The notes beneath the pieces were generated by a model, which was given only the letters and a program-made list of their open reading frames with translations, was not told where the DNA came from and did not search any database. DNA of 64,000 nt from Methylobacterium sp. J-090 (lineage in GTDB: Bacteria; Pseudomonadota; Alphaproteobacteria; Rhizobiales; Beijerinckiaceae). Location: assembly GCF_022829345.1 (NCBI RefSeq), contig NZ_JAKSXV010000044.1:1-64000 (forward strand). The letters are read 5' to 3'. Made by a program: the position numbers and the translations under genes. Shown in pieces: positions 8,364 through 16,917 of this stretch (positions are counted from its first letter, which is position 1; every line of letters begins with the position of its first letter).

Positions 8364-9730
8364 CCTCCGCCGTCAACTCCTCCGCCGTCAATCCGCCCGT
8401 CCTCCTCTCCCCCATCGCTCCCACGGCGCGGCCGTTCCAGGCGGACCGCTCCATCGGTCTGCACCTCCTCAGCGTGTCGGCCGTGATCTCCGTCCTGGTC
8501 TTCGGCATGGGGGGCTGGGCGACCGTCACCCAGATCCACGGGGCCGTGATGGCGTCCGGCCAACTCGTCGTCGAGAGCGACGTGAAGAAGGTCCAGCATC
8601 CCACCGGCGGCGTGGTCGGCACCATCCGGGTCCACGACGGATCGCGCGTTTCGGCCGGGGACGTCCTCATCACCCTCGACGAGACCCAGATCCGGGCGAA
8701 CCTCGACATCGTCCTCAAGGCCATGGACGAGCTGAGCGCCCGGCGCGCCCGGAACGAGGCCGAGCGCGACGGGGCCGCCTCCATCGCCTTTGCCGCCGAT
8801 CTCGGGGAGCGCCGGGGCTCGGACGCCGTCGTCGCGCAACTCCTCGACGGTGAGAGGCGGCTGTTCGAGACCCGCCGGACCGGACGGGACGGCCAGAAGG
8901 CCCAGCTTCAGCAGCGCGTCCTGCAGATCCGCCAAGAGATCGCCGGGCTGACCGAGCAGGCCGAGGCCAAGGCGCAGGAGATCGCGCTCATCGGTGACGA
9001 ACTGGTCGGCGTGCGGGAATTGCGGGCGAAGAATCTCATCGCCCTCTCGCGGGTGACGGCCCTGGAACGCGATGCCGCCCGTCTCCACGGTGAGCGCGGG
9101 CAACTCGTGGCCGCCCAGGCGCAGGCGCGCGGCAAGATCACCGAGACCGAGCTGCAGATTCTCCAGATCGACCAGGACATGCGCGGCGAGGTCGGCAAGG
9201 AACTCGCCGACATTCGCGGACGCTGGTCGGAACTCGCCGAGAAGCGGGTCGCGGCCCTCGACCAGCTCAAGCGCACGGACCTGCGGGCGCCCCAGGACGG
9301 CGTGGTGCACCAGATGACCGTGCACACGGTCGGCGGCCTCGTGGTGCCGAGCGAGCCGGCGATGCTGATCGTGCCCGATTCCGACAGCCTCGCCGTCGAG
9401 GTCCGGGTTCAGCCGCAGGAGATCGACAACGTCCATCTCGATCAGGACGCCGTGCTGCGGTTTCCCGCGTTCAACCAGCGCGTCACACCCGAGATCGACG
9501 GGATCGTCACACGGATTTCGGCGGATGTGAGTCAGGACATCAAGACGGGCCTCAGCTACTACACCGCCCGCATCCGCGTGCCGGAGGCCCAGCGCGATCG
9601 CCTCGGAAAGGTACGGCTCGTCCCCGGCATGCCGGTGGAGGCCTATATCCAGACCGGCGAGCGGTCGGTTCTCTCGTATCTCCTCAAGCCCCTGGCCGAT
9701 CAGATCGCCAAGGCGTGGCGGGAGCGTTGA
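8360..9730 (+). CDS. HlyD-family periplasmic adaptor (membrane fusion protein) of type I secretion
   Basis: This 456-residue protein has a short cytoplasmic N-terminus and one membrane helix (about 35–55). A biotinyl-lipoyl-like half (VVGTIRVHDGSRVSAGD) is followed by a long alpha-helical coiled coil (about 110–300, rich in Q, E, A and R) and the C-terminal beta region with the family-typical RTDLRAPQDGVV and LVPGMPVEAYI segments. It bridges the ABC transporter to an outer-membrane channel. The ATG at 8360 overlaps the ATPase stop by four bases. Family and length agree with PrtE/HlyD proteins. Confidence 0.92.
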   Translation: MTSAVNSSAVNPPVLLSPIAPTARPFQADRSIGLHLLSVSAVISVLVFGMGGWATVTQIHGAVMASGQLVVESDVKKVQHPTGGVVGTIRVHDGSRVSAGDVLITLDETQIRANLDIVLKAMDELSARRARNEAERDGAASIAFAADLGERRGSDAVVAQLLDGERRLFETRRTGRDGQKAQLQQRVLQIRQEIAGLTEQAEAKAQEIALIGDELVGVRELRAKNLIALSRVTALERDAARLHGERGQLVAAQAQARGKITETELQILQIDQDMRGEVGKELADIRGRWSELAEKRVAALDQLKRTDLRAPQDGVVHQMTVHTVGGLVVPSEPAMLIVPDSDSLAVEVRVQPQEIDNVHLDQDAVLRFPAFNQRVTPEIDGIVTRISADVSQDIKTGLSYYTARIRVPEAQRDRLGKVRLVPGMPVEAYIQTGERSVLSYLLKPLADQIAKAWRER

Positions 9731-9806
9731 GGCCTCGATCCGGCGCGGTGCGTCATACGATTGTCCGCCGATCGCTCCGCGAGGCGGGCAATTGACGCGC
9801 GGGAGC

Positions 9807-10220
9807 CTACTTTCCGGCCTCGATCTCGCAGATGACCCGGGCCAGTTCGGAGAGAAGATAGCGGGCGCGGGGGTCCTTGATCCTGTCGAAGGCCTCTTTG
9901 AAGATGCTGTCTTCCGCCCGGCCGACCGCCGGCGGAGTCCCCTTCTCGGGCGCGCTTCCCTCGGGCTTGGTGTCGTAGAAATAGCTGATGTCGACGCCCA
10001 TCGTCTGGGCGATCTGATGGAGCTTGTCCGCCGCGATCCGGCTCCGGCCGCTCTCGTATTTCTGGACTTGCTGAAAGGTGACGCCGAGCGCGCTGCCGAG
10101 ATTGGCCTGGCTCAGGCCCGCCGAACGGCGCAGGGACTTGATACGGGGACCGATCTCCCGCGTGGCATTGTCTCTGCTCGGCTCGGCCATCACGTCTTGC
10201 TCGATCTTCTTCATGATCAT
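9807..10220 (-). CDS. XRE-family helix-turn-helix transcriptional regulator
   Basis: From the ATG at 10220 this encodes 137 residues beginning MIMKKIEQD. The Cro/C1-type HTH spans about residues 22–78 (IKSLRRSAGLSQANLGSAL, then VQKYESGRSRI). The C-terminal half resembles rhizobial-type XRE regulators that end in a short helical tail. The frame is open further upstream to 10292, and an in-frame ATG at 10190 (MAEPSR) is an alternative start. Three TGATC repeats overlap the start, suggesting autoregulation. It is convergent with the HlyD gene; its targets are unknown. Confidence 0.85.
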   Translation of the reverse strand: MIMKKIEQDVMAEPSRDNATREIGPRIKSLRRSAGLSQANLGSALGVTFQQVQKYESGRSRIAADKLHQIAQTMGVDISYFYDTKPEGSAPEKGTPPAVGRAEDSIFKEAFDRIKDPRARYLLSELARVICEIEAGK

Positions 10221-10233
10221 TGATCTATTGATC
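10214..10233. promoter_or_regulatory. Triple TGATC repeat overlapping the XRE start codon (candidate operator)
   Basis: TGATC occurs at 10214–10218, 10221–10225 and 10229–10233, and the first copy lies in the palindrome ATGATCAT (10213–10220). A repeated half-site on top of an XRE gene's start is typical of autorepression. There is no direct evidence of binding. Confidence 0.35.
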
Positions 10234-11237
10234 TTATGAACGACGTCGGGGTGAACCGAACGGCTTCGCCCAGGTCGTCCGCGCCCTCGCATCTCCTCAC
10301 ACGAGGCGAATCGCTCGCCTGTTTATGCGAAATACGATCGGCCGCCAATCCACCTCGTCTGTCACGTTAAATTGTTCGCGTTTGCGTGAGCGATCATACC
10401 CCAAGTCGACGAACGGACAAAAGCGGCCGTGAAGCGATCTCCGGGGTTTTTTTATCAACTGCTCACCCGAGATTTGATCGATACCAGGTGAAAGGCTGTG
10501 GCCGGTCTATACATCGACAAAACATCCGCTTCGAATTCATGCAGCAAATTTGTAGGCGCTATGCGGTATTACGAAGAAGATATCGTCTTATTGCTGATAT
10601 GGATGGTGGCATGAGGGAAATATTGGCATTGATGAGCGCTGATTATTGAGCTTCGGCGATGCTGTTGATTCCTGTATTTACTTTTCTGCTTAACCGCAGA
10701 TAAATTTATACGAACGACGATGTTGTTTTTGCCTGTTTGAATGATAGCAATATGAAATTTATCTATATCTTAGTATTGCGATGATAATCGATCTGGTCAA
10801 TCAGATAAACATCTCTGCTTGATTTTGCTTTCGCAGCCATATTTATCATTTTTTCTGGTGATGTCTGGTTTTGCAAAACGTTTGCTAGATGGATGGCCGT
10901 GAGGTCAGGACTCGGCGACAGGGCTGTGCCTCACGACAACTCGGATGGTATGCGGCGAACTGCGTAGGCCGGTCGATCGAGTTCACGGTCTGCCAGCTCA
11001 CGATCTGCCATGCCTCGACCCGCACTGGCCGGAAGCCGTCGTGCCCGCCGGCACGCGCGTGACGGCCTTCTGCGGAAACGACGTGTTAGCGACTTCGAAA
11101 CCACATTCAAAAATCAACTGAGAGGCGAGTTATTCTTATGGGTCTCCACACTATCATCCCCCCATCCACTCACTGACGGCAGTTCGCGTGCAGGCTGTGT
11201 TCCGGCTGCAAGCCGTGCAAGGCGGGAGTTCGGTTCC
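10221..11237. other. AT-rich intergenic region without a recognisable gene
   Basis: About 1 kb separates the XRE gene from the c-di-GMP enzyme. The middle (roughly 10540–10890) is strikingly AT-rich, with runs such as TTTATCATTTTTT and a perfect 12-base palindrome GTTTTGCAAAAC at 10868–10879. A GTG-initiated frame (10386–10649) has no family resemblance and no good ribosome site. The region probably holds promoters for both flanking genes, or is a remnant of foreign DNA. Confidence 0.5.
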
Positions 11238-13847
11238 ATGGCCCATCCCACCCCCGAGCAGGCGCGACTGGATGCCCTGCGCGGCCTGCGCATCCTCGGC
11301 TCGACGCCCGAACCGCACCTCGATGCGGTCTGCCGCACCGCCGCCGCGCTGTTCGACGTGCCGATCGCCCTGGTTCTGCTGGTGGACGAGACGCGGATCT
11401 GGTTCAAGGCCCGATGGGGCGTCGAGGGCGAGGGGATCGCCCGCGAAGGGGCGTTCTGCGACCTCACGATCCAGGGGCAGGCCGGTGTCCCCCTCGTCAT
11501 TCACGATCTGCTCGGCGATCCGCGCTCCGCCGGGAGCCCCCTCGTGGTCGGGCAACCCCTCGCGCGCTTCTACGCCGGGGTGCCCCTGGCCCTGCGCTCA
11601 GGGCTGAACCTCGGCACCTTCTGCATCATGGACCGGACGCCCCGGCCCGATTTCGCCGAGCGCGAGACGCGGCTGCTCAGGGACCTCGCCCTCATCGTCG
11701 AGGCCCACCTGCGCCTGCACGAGGCCCGGGTGACGGGCGAGGCGGATGCCGCCCGGCGACGCGACGCGGAAGGCGCCCTGCGGCAGAGCGAGCAGCGCTT
11801 TCGCCTGCTGGCCGAGACCAGCACCGACGTGATCATCTGGTCGGATCTCGACACCACCCGGCGCTACGTCTCGCCCTCGATCAGGACGGTGCTGGGCTAC
11901 GAGCCCGACGAACTCCTCGGAACCAAGCCCCTCGATTTCGTCCATCCCGAGGACGTCGAAGCCTACGGCCGCGTCCTCGACGACCTGACCCAGGCCCGCA
12001 TCGATCGGGCCTCCACCTGCCAGCGCTACCACCGGAAGGATGGCGCGTGGGTCACCATGGAGGTGTCCCAGAGCCTCGCCCGCGATCCGATCACCAACCG
12101 TCCCACCGGCTACGTGACCTCCCTGAGGGATATCACCGAGCGCAAGGCGGTGGAGGATGCCCTGCGCCTGAGCGAGGAACGCCTCGCCCTCGCCCTGAAC
12201 AGCGGCAGCGACGGCCTGTGGGACTGGAATGTCGTGACGGGCGAGGTCAAGCTCTCCGATCACTGGGCGTCGATGCTGGCCTACGACCGCGACGAGATCG
12301 TGCCCGACATCAGCTCCTGGTACACGCTCATCCACCCCGACGACGTCGAACGCTCGCGCCGGACCCTGGCCGATCACTTCGACGGGCGGACCGCCGCCTT
12401 CGAGTGCGAGTATCGCCTGCGCGCCAAGGGCGGCCACTACATCTGGATCCTCGCCCGCGGCAAGGTGGTCAGCCGGACCGCCGACGGCGTTCCCCTGCGC
12501 GTCGTCGGCACGCATATCGACATCACCCGGCGCAAGACCGACGAGCGGCGCATCGCCCATCTCGCCCTGCACGATTCCCTGACCGATCTGCCCAACCGGA
12601 CGCTGTTCTGGGAGCGCCTGACGGACGAGATCCGTCACGCGACGGCGCACGGCACCCGCTTCGCGATCCTCACCTGCGATCTCGACGGCTTCAAAGGCGT
12701 CAACGACAGCTTCGGCCATCCCGTCGGCGACCTGCTGCTGCAGACCGTTGCGACCCGGCTCCTCGCGGTCGTTCGCGAGGCCGATACGGTGGCGCGCCTG
12801 GGCGGCGACGAGTTCGCCATCATCCTCAGCCGGATCGGGCACGTCCACGATGCCGGCGCCATGGCCACGCGCATCATCGAGGCGGTCAACCGGCCCGTGG
12901 CGGTCAACGGCCACAGCGTGAGCGTCGGCGCCTCCGTCGGCATCGCCTTCGGAGCCGGGGACACCCACGATGCCGTCGCGCTCTTCCGGCAGTCCGATAC
13001 CGCCCTGTATCAGGCCAAGGCCGCCGGCAAGAACACCTACCGCTTCCACGATCCCGCGGCCGGCACGAATCCGGCGGTACCCGGGTCGCTGAAGTCCGAG
13101 ATGAAGGAGGCGATGAAGCGCGGCGACTTCCAGCTTCTCTACCAGCCCATCGTCGAGCTGGAGACCGGCGCCATCGCGGGGTTCGAGGCCCTGTTGCAGT
13201 GGGTGCATCCGCTCCGCGGTGAGATCGCCCCGAGCGAATTCATTCCCCTGGCGGAAGAGACCGGCCTGATCATCGCCCTCGGGGCCTGGGTCCTGAAGGA
13301 AGCCTGCCGCGAGGCGGCGTCCTGGCCCGGCCACCTCAGGATCGCGGTCAATGTCTCGGCGATCCAGTTCCAGCAGATCAGCATGGAGGAAACGGTCCTG
13401 CGCGCTCTGGCCGGTTCGGGACTGCCGCCGCACCGGCTCGAACTCGAGATCACGGAGACGACCCTGATGCAGAAGACCGAGGCGCTCATCCGGACGATCC
13501 GGCGCCTGCGACACAGCGGAATCCGCATCGCCCTCGACGATTTCGGAACGGGCTATTCCGGCTTGAGCTACCTCCACCAGTTCGCCATCGACACCGTCAA
13601 GATCGACCGGTCCTTCGTCGTCGCGATGGCGAGCCCGAAGACCGCGACCATCATGCGCGCCATCGTGACGCTGGCCGCGAACCTCGGAGCCCGCGTGACC
13701 GCCGAAGGGGTCGAGACACGCGAGCAGCTGGATTTCGTCCGAGCGGCGGGGTGCACCGACGTCCAGGGCTACCTCTTCAGCCCGCCCCTGCCGGCCCGGG
13801 ACATCGTGAATCTGCTCGAGAACGGACGTTCGCGCCGGGCCGCCTGA
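11238..13847 (+). CDS. GAF-PAS-PAS-GGDEF-EAL cyclic-di-GMP signalling enzyme
   Basis: This 869-residue protein has a GAF domain (about 20–165), two PAS/PAC sensor domains (about 185–305 and 310–435), a GGDEF domain with intact GGDEF (bases 12801–12815) and an RxxD inhibitory site (READ) exactly five residues before it. The EAL phosphodiesterase domain has EALLQW, ELEITETTLM, DDFGTGYS, KIDRSF and AEGVET, all expected for catalysis. It could both make and degrade c-di-GMP under control of its sensors. No membrane helix is seen, so it is probably cytosolic. I chose the ATG at 11238 because it has a GGGAG upstream and starts directly at the GAF domain; the frame is open to 11010. Confidence 0.92.
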   Translation: MAHPTPEQARLDALRGLRILGSTPEPHLDAVCRTAAALFDVPIALVLLVDETRIWFKARWGVEGEGIAREGAFCDLTIQGQAGVPLVIHDLLGDPRSAGSPLVVGQPLARFYAGVPLALRSGLNLGTFCIMDRTPRPDFAERETRLLRDLALIVEAHLRLHEARVTGEADAARRRDAEGALRQSEQRFRLLAETSTDVIIWSDLDTTRRYVSPSIRTVLGYEPDELLGTKPLDFVHPEDVEAYGRVLDDLTQARIDRASTCQRYHRKDGAWVTMEVSQSLARDPITNRPTGYVTSLRDITERKAVEDALRLSEERLALALNSGSDGLWDWNVVTGEVKLSDHWASMLAYDRDEIVPDISSWYTLIHPDDVERSRRTLADHFDGRTAAFECEYRLRAKGGHYIWILARGKVVSRTADGVPLRVVGTHIDITRRKTDERRIAHLALHDSLTDLPNRTLFWERLTDEIRHATAHGTRFAILTCDLDGFKGVNDSFGHPVGDLLLQTVATRLLAVVREADTVARLGGDEFAIILSRIGHVHDAGAMATRIIEAVNRPVAVNGHSVSVGASVGIAFGAGDTHDAVALFRQSDTALYQAKAAGKNTYRFHDPAAGTNPAVPGSLKSEMKEAMKRGDFQLLYQPIVELETGAIAGFEALLQWVHPLRGEIAPSEFIPLAEETGLIIALGAWVLKEACREAASWPGHLRIAVNVSAIQFQQISMEETVLRALAGSGLPPHRLELEITETTLMQKTEALIRTIRRLRHSGIRIALDDFGTGYSGLSYLHQFAIDTVKIDRSFVVAMASPKTATIMRAIVTLAANLGARVTAEGVETREQLDFVRAAGCTDVQGYLFSPPLPARDIVNLLENGRSRRAA

Positions 13848-14122
13848 TGCGGTCGCCGTTCGATCGGGGCGGCGGTCCCGGCAGCGGTCTCACCGTCCGG
13901 TTCCGCCGGGCCGGCTCCGACGGCCGGCGGCTCAACCTCTCCATCGCGGCGCGCGCACCCCGCGACCGCACCGACGCGGCGGCCGCCCGGCCCTTCGCCG
14001 ACACCCGCGATGCCGGAACCGGTCGTCCAAATCGCCGACGTCCAAATCCCTGACGCCCCGATTTCCGACGTCGGAACCCCTCACGGCCAAGTTGTCCACA
14101 TCGCCGGCATCGTATCCGGCAC

Positions 14123-14149
14123 GGCGATGCGATGCATAAACGCATCGCC
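14123..14149. repeat. 9-bp perfect inverted repeat (stem-loop)
   Basis: GGCGATGCG (14123–14131) pairs with CGCATCGCC (14141–14149) around the 9-base loop ATGCATAAA. It has no T-run, so it is a weak terminator candidate for the upstream gene or a protein-binding site. Confidence 0.4.
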
Positions 14150-14404
14150 CGGCGGGAAATCCGGATTCCGCTTTTCGCCTCTCATGCGTCGTGGCGTTGT
14201 CGGCTCTGCGCGAACTCGCCTTTGGGGTGCAGGCAGGCTGGGCATGGCTCCCCCGCCGTCAAACCGGACCTTCCTCGAGGCCCACCATCGGAATCGGTGG
14301 TCCGGCATCGGTTTGGAAGGGCGTCCGTTCGGCGGCGCTCCCGAAAAATGACCGGCGCTGGATTAATCCGCGGCGCCGTTCGTGGGCCATCGACGACTTA
14401 TGGA

Positions 14405-14498
14405 CTTAGAATAAATCCAGAACATAGTTCTTGCGCCCCTCCGCAGCTCTTTGCCAATGAGTTGAGTGCGCCGGATGAGAAAGTGGAACATTTCTAAT
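14405..14498 (+). promoter_or_regulatory. Two Irr-box (ICE)-like palindromes upstream of the TonB receptor
   Basis: Compared with the rhizobial iron-control element (TTTAGAA-N3-TTCTAAA type), the site at 14482–14498 has the core TGGAACATTTCTAA with GAA and TTC correctly spaced by three bases. A second, weaker match lies at 14405–14421 (CTTAGAATAAATCCAGA). The first is 43 bases before the start codon, a plausible operator position. Irr control would fit a siderophore receptor, but both are imperfect matches found by eye. Confidence 0.35.
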
Positions 14499-14541
14499 GC
14501 GGTGCGACGAATGATGAATCCCAATGTGAGTCACCAATCCC

Positions 14542-16899
14542 GTGCCTAACATTCCCGCGAAGTCTTGCGCGTTTTCCTCCCGACACAGCGATAAACGCTT
14601 GGTTGTTTTAGCGTTGCTGTCGAGTGTGGCGATCTGTGGCCTCGGTGCCGGATCGGCCGGGGCGCAGGACGCTGCCCAGACCGTCACCCTCGACACCCTG
14701 TCCGTCGAAGGCGTCGGGCGTGGTCCGAGCGTCGCCGGAACCGACCGGGGCGGTCCCCTCGGCGCAGTGCCCGGCTACGTCGCCTCGCGCAGCACCGTCG
14801 CGACGAAGACCGACACGCCGATCCTCGAGACGGCCCAGTCGATCTCGGTGATCGGGCGCAAGCAGATCGAGGACGGGAACGCGCTCACCATCAACCAGGC
14901 CCTGCGCTATACCCCGGGCGTCACCACCGAGCAGCGCGGCGGCGCCGGATCGACCCGCCTGGAGCAGTTCCTCATCCGCGGCTTCAGCGCCCCGGTCTTC
15001 CTCGACGGAATGGCGCTCCTCGGAGGGCGCGACGCCAACGCGTCCGTCGACCCCTACCGCCTGGAACGCATCGACGTCATCAAGGGACCGGCCTCGGTGC
15101 TCTACGGCCAGTCGGGCCCGGGCGGCATCGTCAATCTGGTCTCGAAGGTGCCGCGCTTCGTGGAGCACGGCGAGATCTTCGTGCAGGGCGGCGGCTTCAA
15201 CGAGGTGCGCGGCGGCGTCGATGTCGGCGGACCGATCCATTCCGACGTGCCGGGCCTCGCCGACCAGTTCGCCTACCGCATCGTCGGCTTCGGCTGGAAC
15301 GGCGACGGCCCCGTGGACACGACGCGGGTCGAGCGCGTGCTGATCAATCCGAGCGTGACCTGGCGCCCCTCCAGCGACACCTCGCTCACCATCATCGGCA
15401 ACTATCAGCGCGACCCGTTCTCGGGCTTCTACGGCGGCTTCCCGGCGGTGGGCACCGTGTTCCCGCGCAACTTCGGCAGCGGCGTCATCGGTCGCCTGCC
15501 GGTGAATTTCTATGACGGCGACCGCAACATCGAGCGTTCCGACCGGACCCAGGCGTCCATCGAGTACCTGTTCGACCATCGCGTCAACGAGAACCTCCGG
15601 TTCCACTCGGCCGGTCGATACCTGCGCACCCAGGGCGACTATCGCAGCGTCTACAGTGCTTTCAGTCCGCTCAACGGGCCGACGGCCTCCGGCCCGCTGC
15701 TGCCCCGCGCGGTCATCGGCACCAACGTCGATGCCGAAGCCTTCACGATGGACACCAATGCGGTGGCCACCTTCGATACCGGTTTCATCGCCCATACGGC
15801 GCTGCTCGGCGTGGACCACCGCACCTTCAGTACGCGGACCCTCGGAACGCCATTCCCGACGGCGCCGAGCCTCAACGCCCTGGCACCCGATTATGCGATG
15901 AATATCGCGTTCCCGGCCTTCAACACGGCGTCCCGCGTCGACGCGCAACAGACCGGCGTGTACTTCCAGGATCAGGCGAAGTTCGATCGTCTCGTCCTGA
16001 CCGTCGGCGGACGCTACGACGTCGCCAGCCAGACCGGTCCGACCCGGACCTTCAACCTCGCGGCCAACACGAGCACGTTGACCCTTCAGGATGCGCCGGC
16101 CGATGCCCTCACCGGCCGGGCGAGCCTGCTCTACCTGTTCGATTCCGGCGTGGCGCCGTACGTCTCCTACAGTCAGGCCTTCGAGCCCATCGTCGCCGGC
16201 CGGGTCTTCGACACCGCCTTCGGCACCGTCGGCCGCATTCCCGATCCACAATTGAGCGATCAGTACGAGGCCGGCATCAAGTACCAGCCGCCCGGCACGG
16301 ACATCCTGCTCACGGCGGCGGCCTTCGACATCCGCCAGTCGAACCGGACGACGGCCGACACGACGGCGGGCCGTGCGCCCGGGTTCGTCCTGCAGACCGG
16401 CCAGGTCGGCGTGCAGGGGGTCGAGTTCGAGGCGCGGGCGAACCTCGCGGAGGGGCTGACCCTGATCGGCGGCTTCTCGGTTCTCGACGCCCGCAACGTT
16501 CGCGACGACGGCCGGACCCTGAACGACCTGACGCAGCAGAATGTGGCCCTGGAGGGTCGCCGCCCGGTGCTGGTGCCGGACAAGACCGCCTCGCTGCTCG
16601 CGACCTACCGCTTCCTCGATGGGCCGATGCTCGGCCTCGAGATCGGCGGCGGCGTGCGCTACCTCGGACCGTCCTGGGGGGACGCCGCCAACACCTTCAA
16701 GGTGCCCGAGAGCGTGCTCGTCGACGCGACCGCCTCCTACGACCTGAAGTACCTCGATCCCAAGCTCCAGGGCTTCTCCATGCAGGTGAACGCCACCAAC
16801 CTCCTCGACGAGCGCTACGTCAGCGGCTGCAACGGCTACACGAGCTGTTATTACGGCCTGCCGCGCACGGTCTACGCGACCCTGCGCTACCGCTGGTAA
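14542..16899 (+). CDS. TonB-dependent siderophore receptor
   Basis: This 785-residue outer-membrane protein starts at GTG 14542. A signal peptide (hydrophobic about residues 20–42, cleaved near AGAQDA) is followed by a TonB-box-like TVTLDTLSVEG. The plug domain (about 85–200) carries ETAQSISVIGRKQIED, the YTPGV motif, LIRGF and ERIDVIKGPASVLYG. A 22-strand barrel ends in the typical LPRTVYATLRYRW with C-terminal aromatic. The layout fits FhuA/FpvA-type ferric-siderophore receptors; the actual ligand cannot be told. It is 18 bases upstream of the PepSY membrane gene, forming an iron-uptake operon. Confidence 0.93.
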   Translation: MPNIPAKSCAFSSRHSDKRLVVLALLSSVAICGLGAGSAGAQDAAQTVTLDTLSVEGVGRGPSVAGTDRGGPLGAVPGYVASRSTVATKTDTPILETAQSISVIGRKQIEDGNALTINQALRYTPGVTTEQRGGAGSTRLEQFLIRGFSAPVFLDGMALLGGRDANASVDPYRLERIDVIKGPASVLYGQSGPGGIVNLVSKVPRFVEHGEIFVQGGGFNEVRGGVDVGGPIHSDVPGLADQFAYRIVGFGWNGDGPVDTTRVERVLINPSVTWRPSSDTSLTIIGNYQRDPFSGFYGGFPAVGTVFPRNFGSGVIGRLPVNFYDGDRNIERSDRTQASIEYLFDHRVNENLRFHSAGRYLRTQGDYRSVYSAFSPLNGPTASGPLLPRAVIGTNVDAEAFTMDTNAVATFDTGFIAHTALLGVDHRTFSTRTLGTPFPTAPSLNALAPDYAMNIAFPAFNTASRVDAQQTGVYFQDQAKFDRLVLTVGGRYDVASQTGPTRTFNLAANTSTLTLQDAPADALTGRASLLYLFDSGVAPYVSYSQAFEPIVAGRVFDTAFGTVGRIPDPQLSDQYEAGIKYQPPGTDILLTAAAFDIRQSNRTTADTTAGRAPGFVLQTGQVGVQGVEFEARANLAEGLTLIGGFSVLDARNVRDDGRTLNDLTQQNVALEGRRPVLVPDKTASLLATYRFLDGPMLGLEIGGGVRYLGPSWGDAANTFKVPESVLVDATASYDLKYLDPKLQGFSMQVNATNLLDERYVSGCNGYTSCYYGLPRTVYATLRYRW

Positions 16900-16917
16900 G
16901 GGTGCAGGGGGCCAAGC

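Larger units (their letters stand above)
13848..14541. other. Intergenic region upstream of the TonB receptor
   Basis: About 690 bases hold no supported gene. It contains a stem-loop (14123–14149), a direct repeat of CGTCCAAATC near 14025–14050, and two Irr-box-like palindromes close to the receptor gene. The last 200 bases are AT-richer than average, as expected of a promoter. Small open frames here lack ribosome sites and family resemblance. Confidence 0.5.

Noticed and set aside
10386-10649. 87-codon GTG-initiated frame in the AT-rich gap
   Set aside because: No ribosome site, no family resemblance and no codon bias like neighbouring genes. It could be real but cannot be supported.
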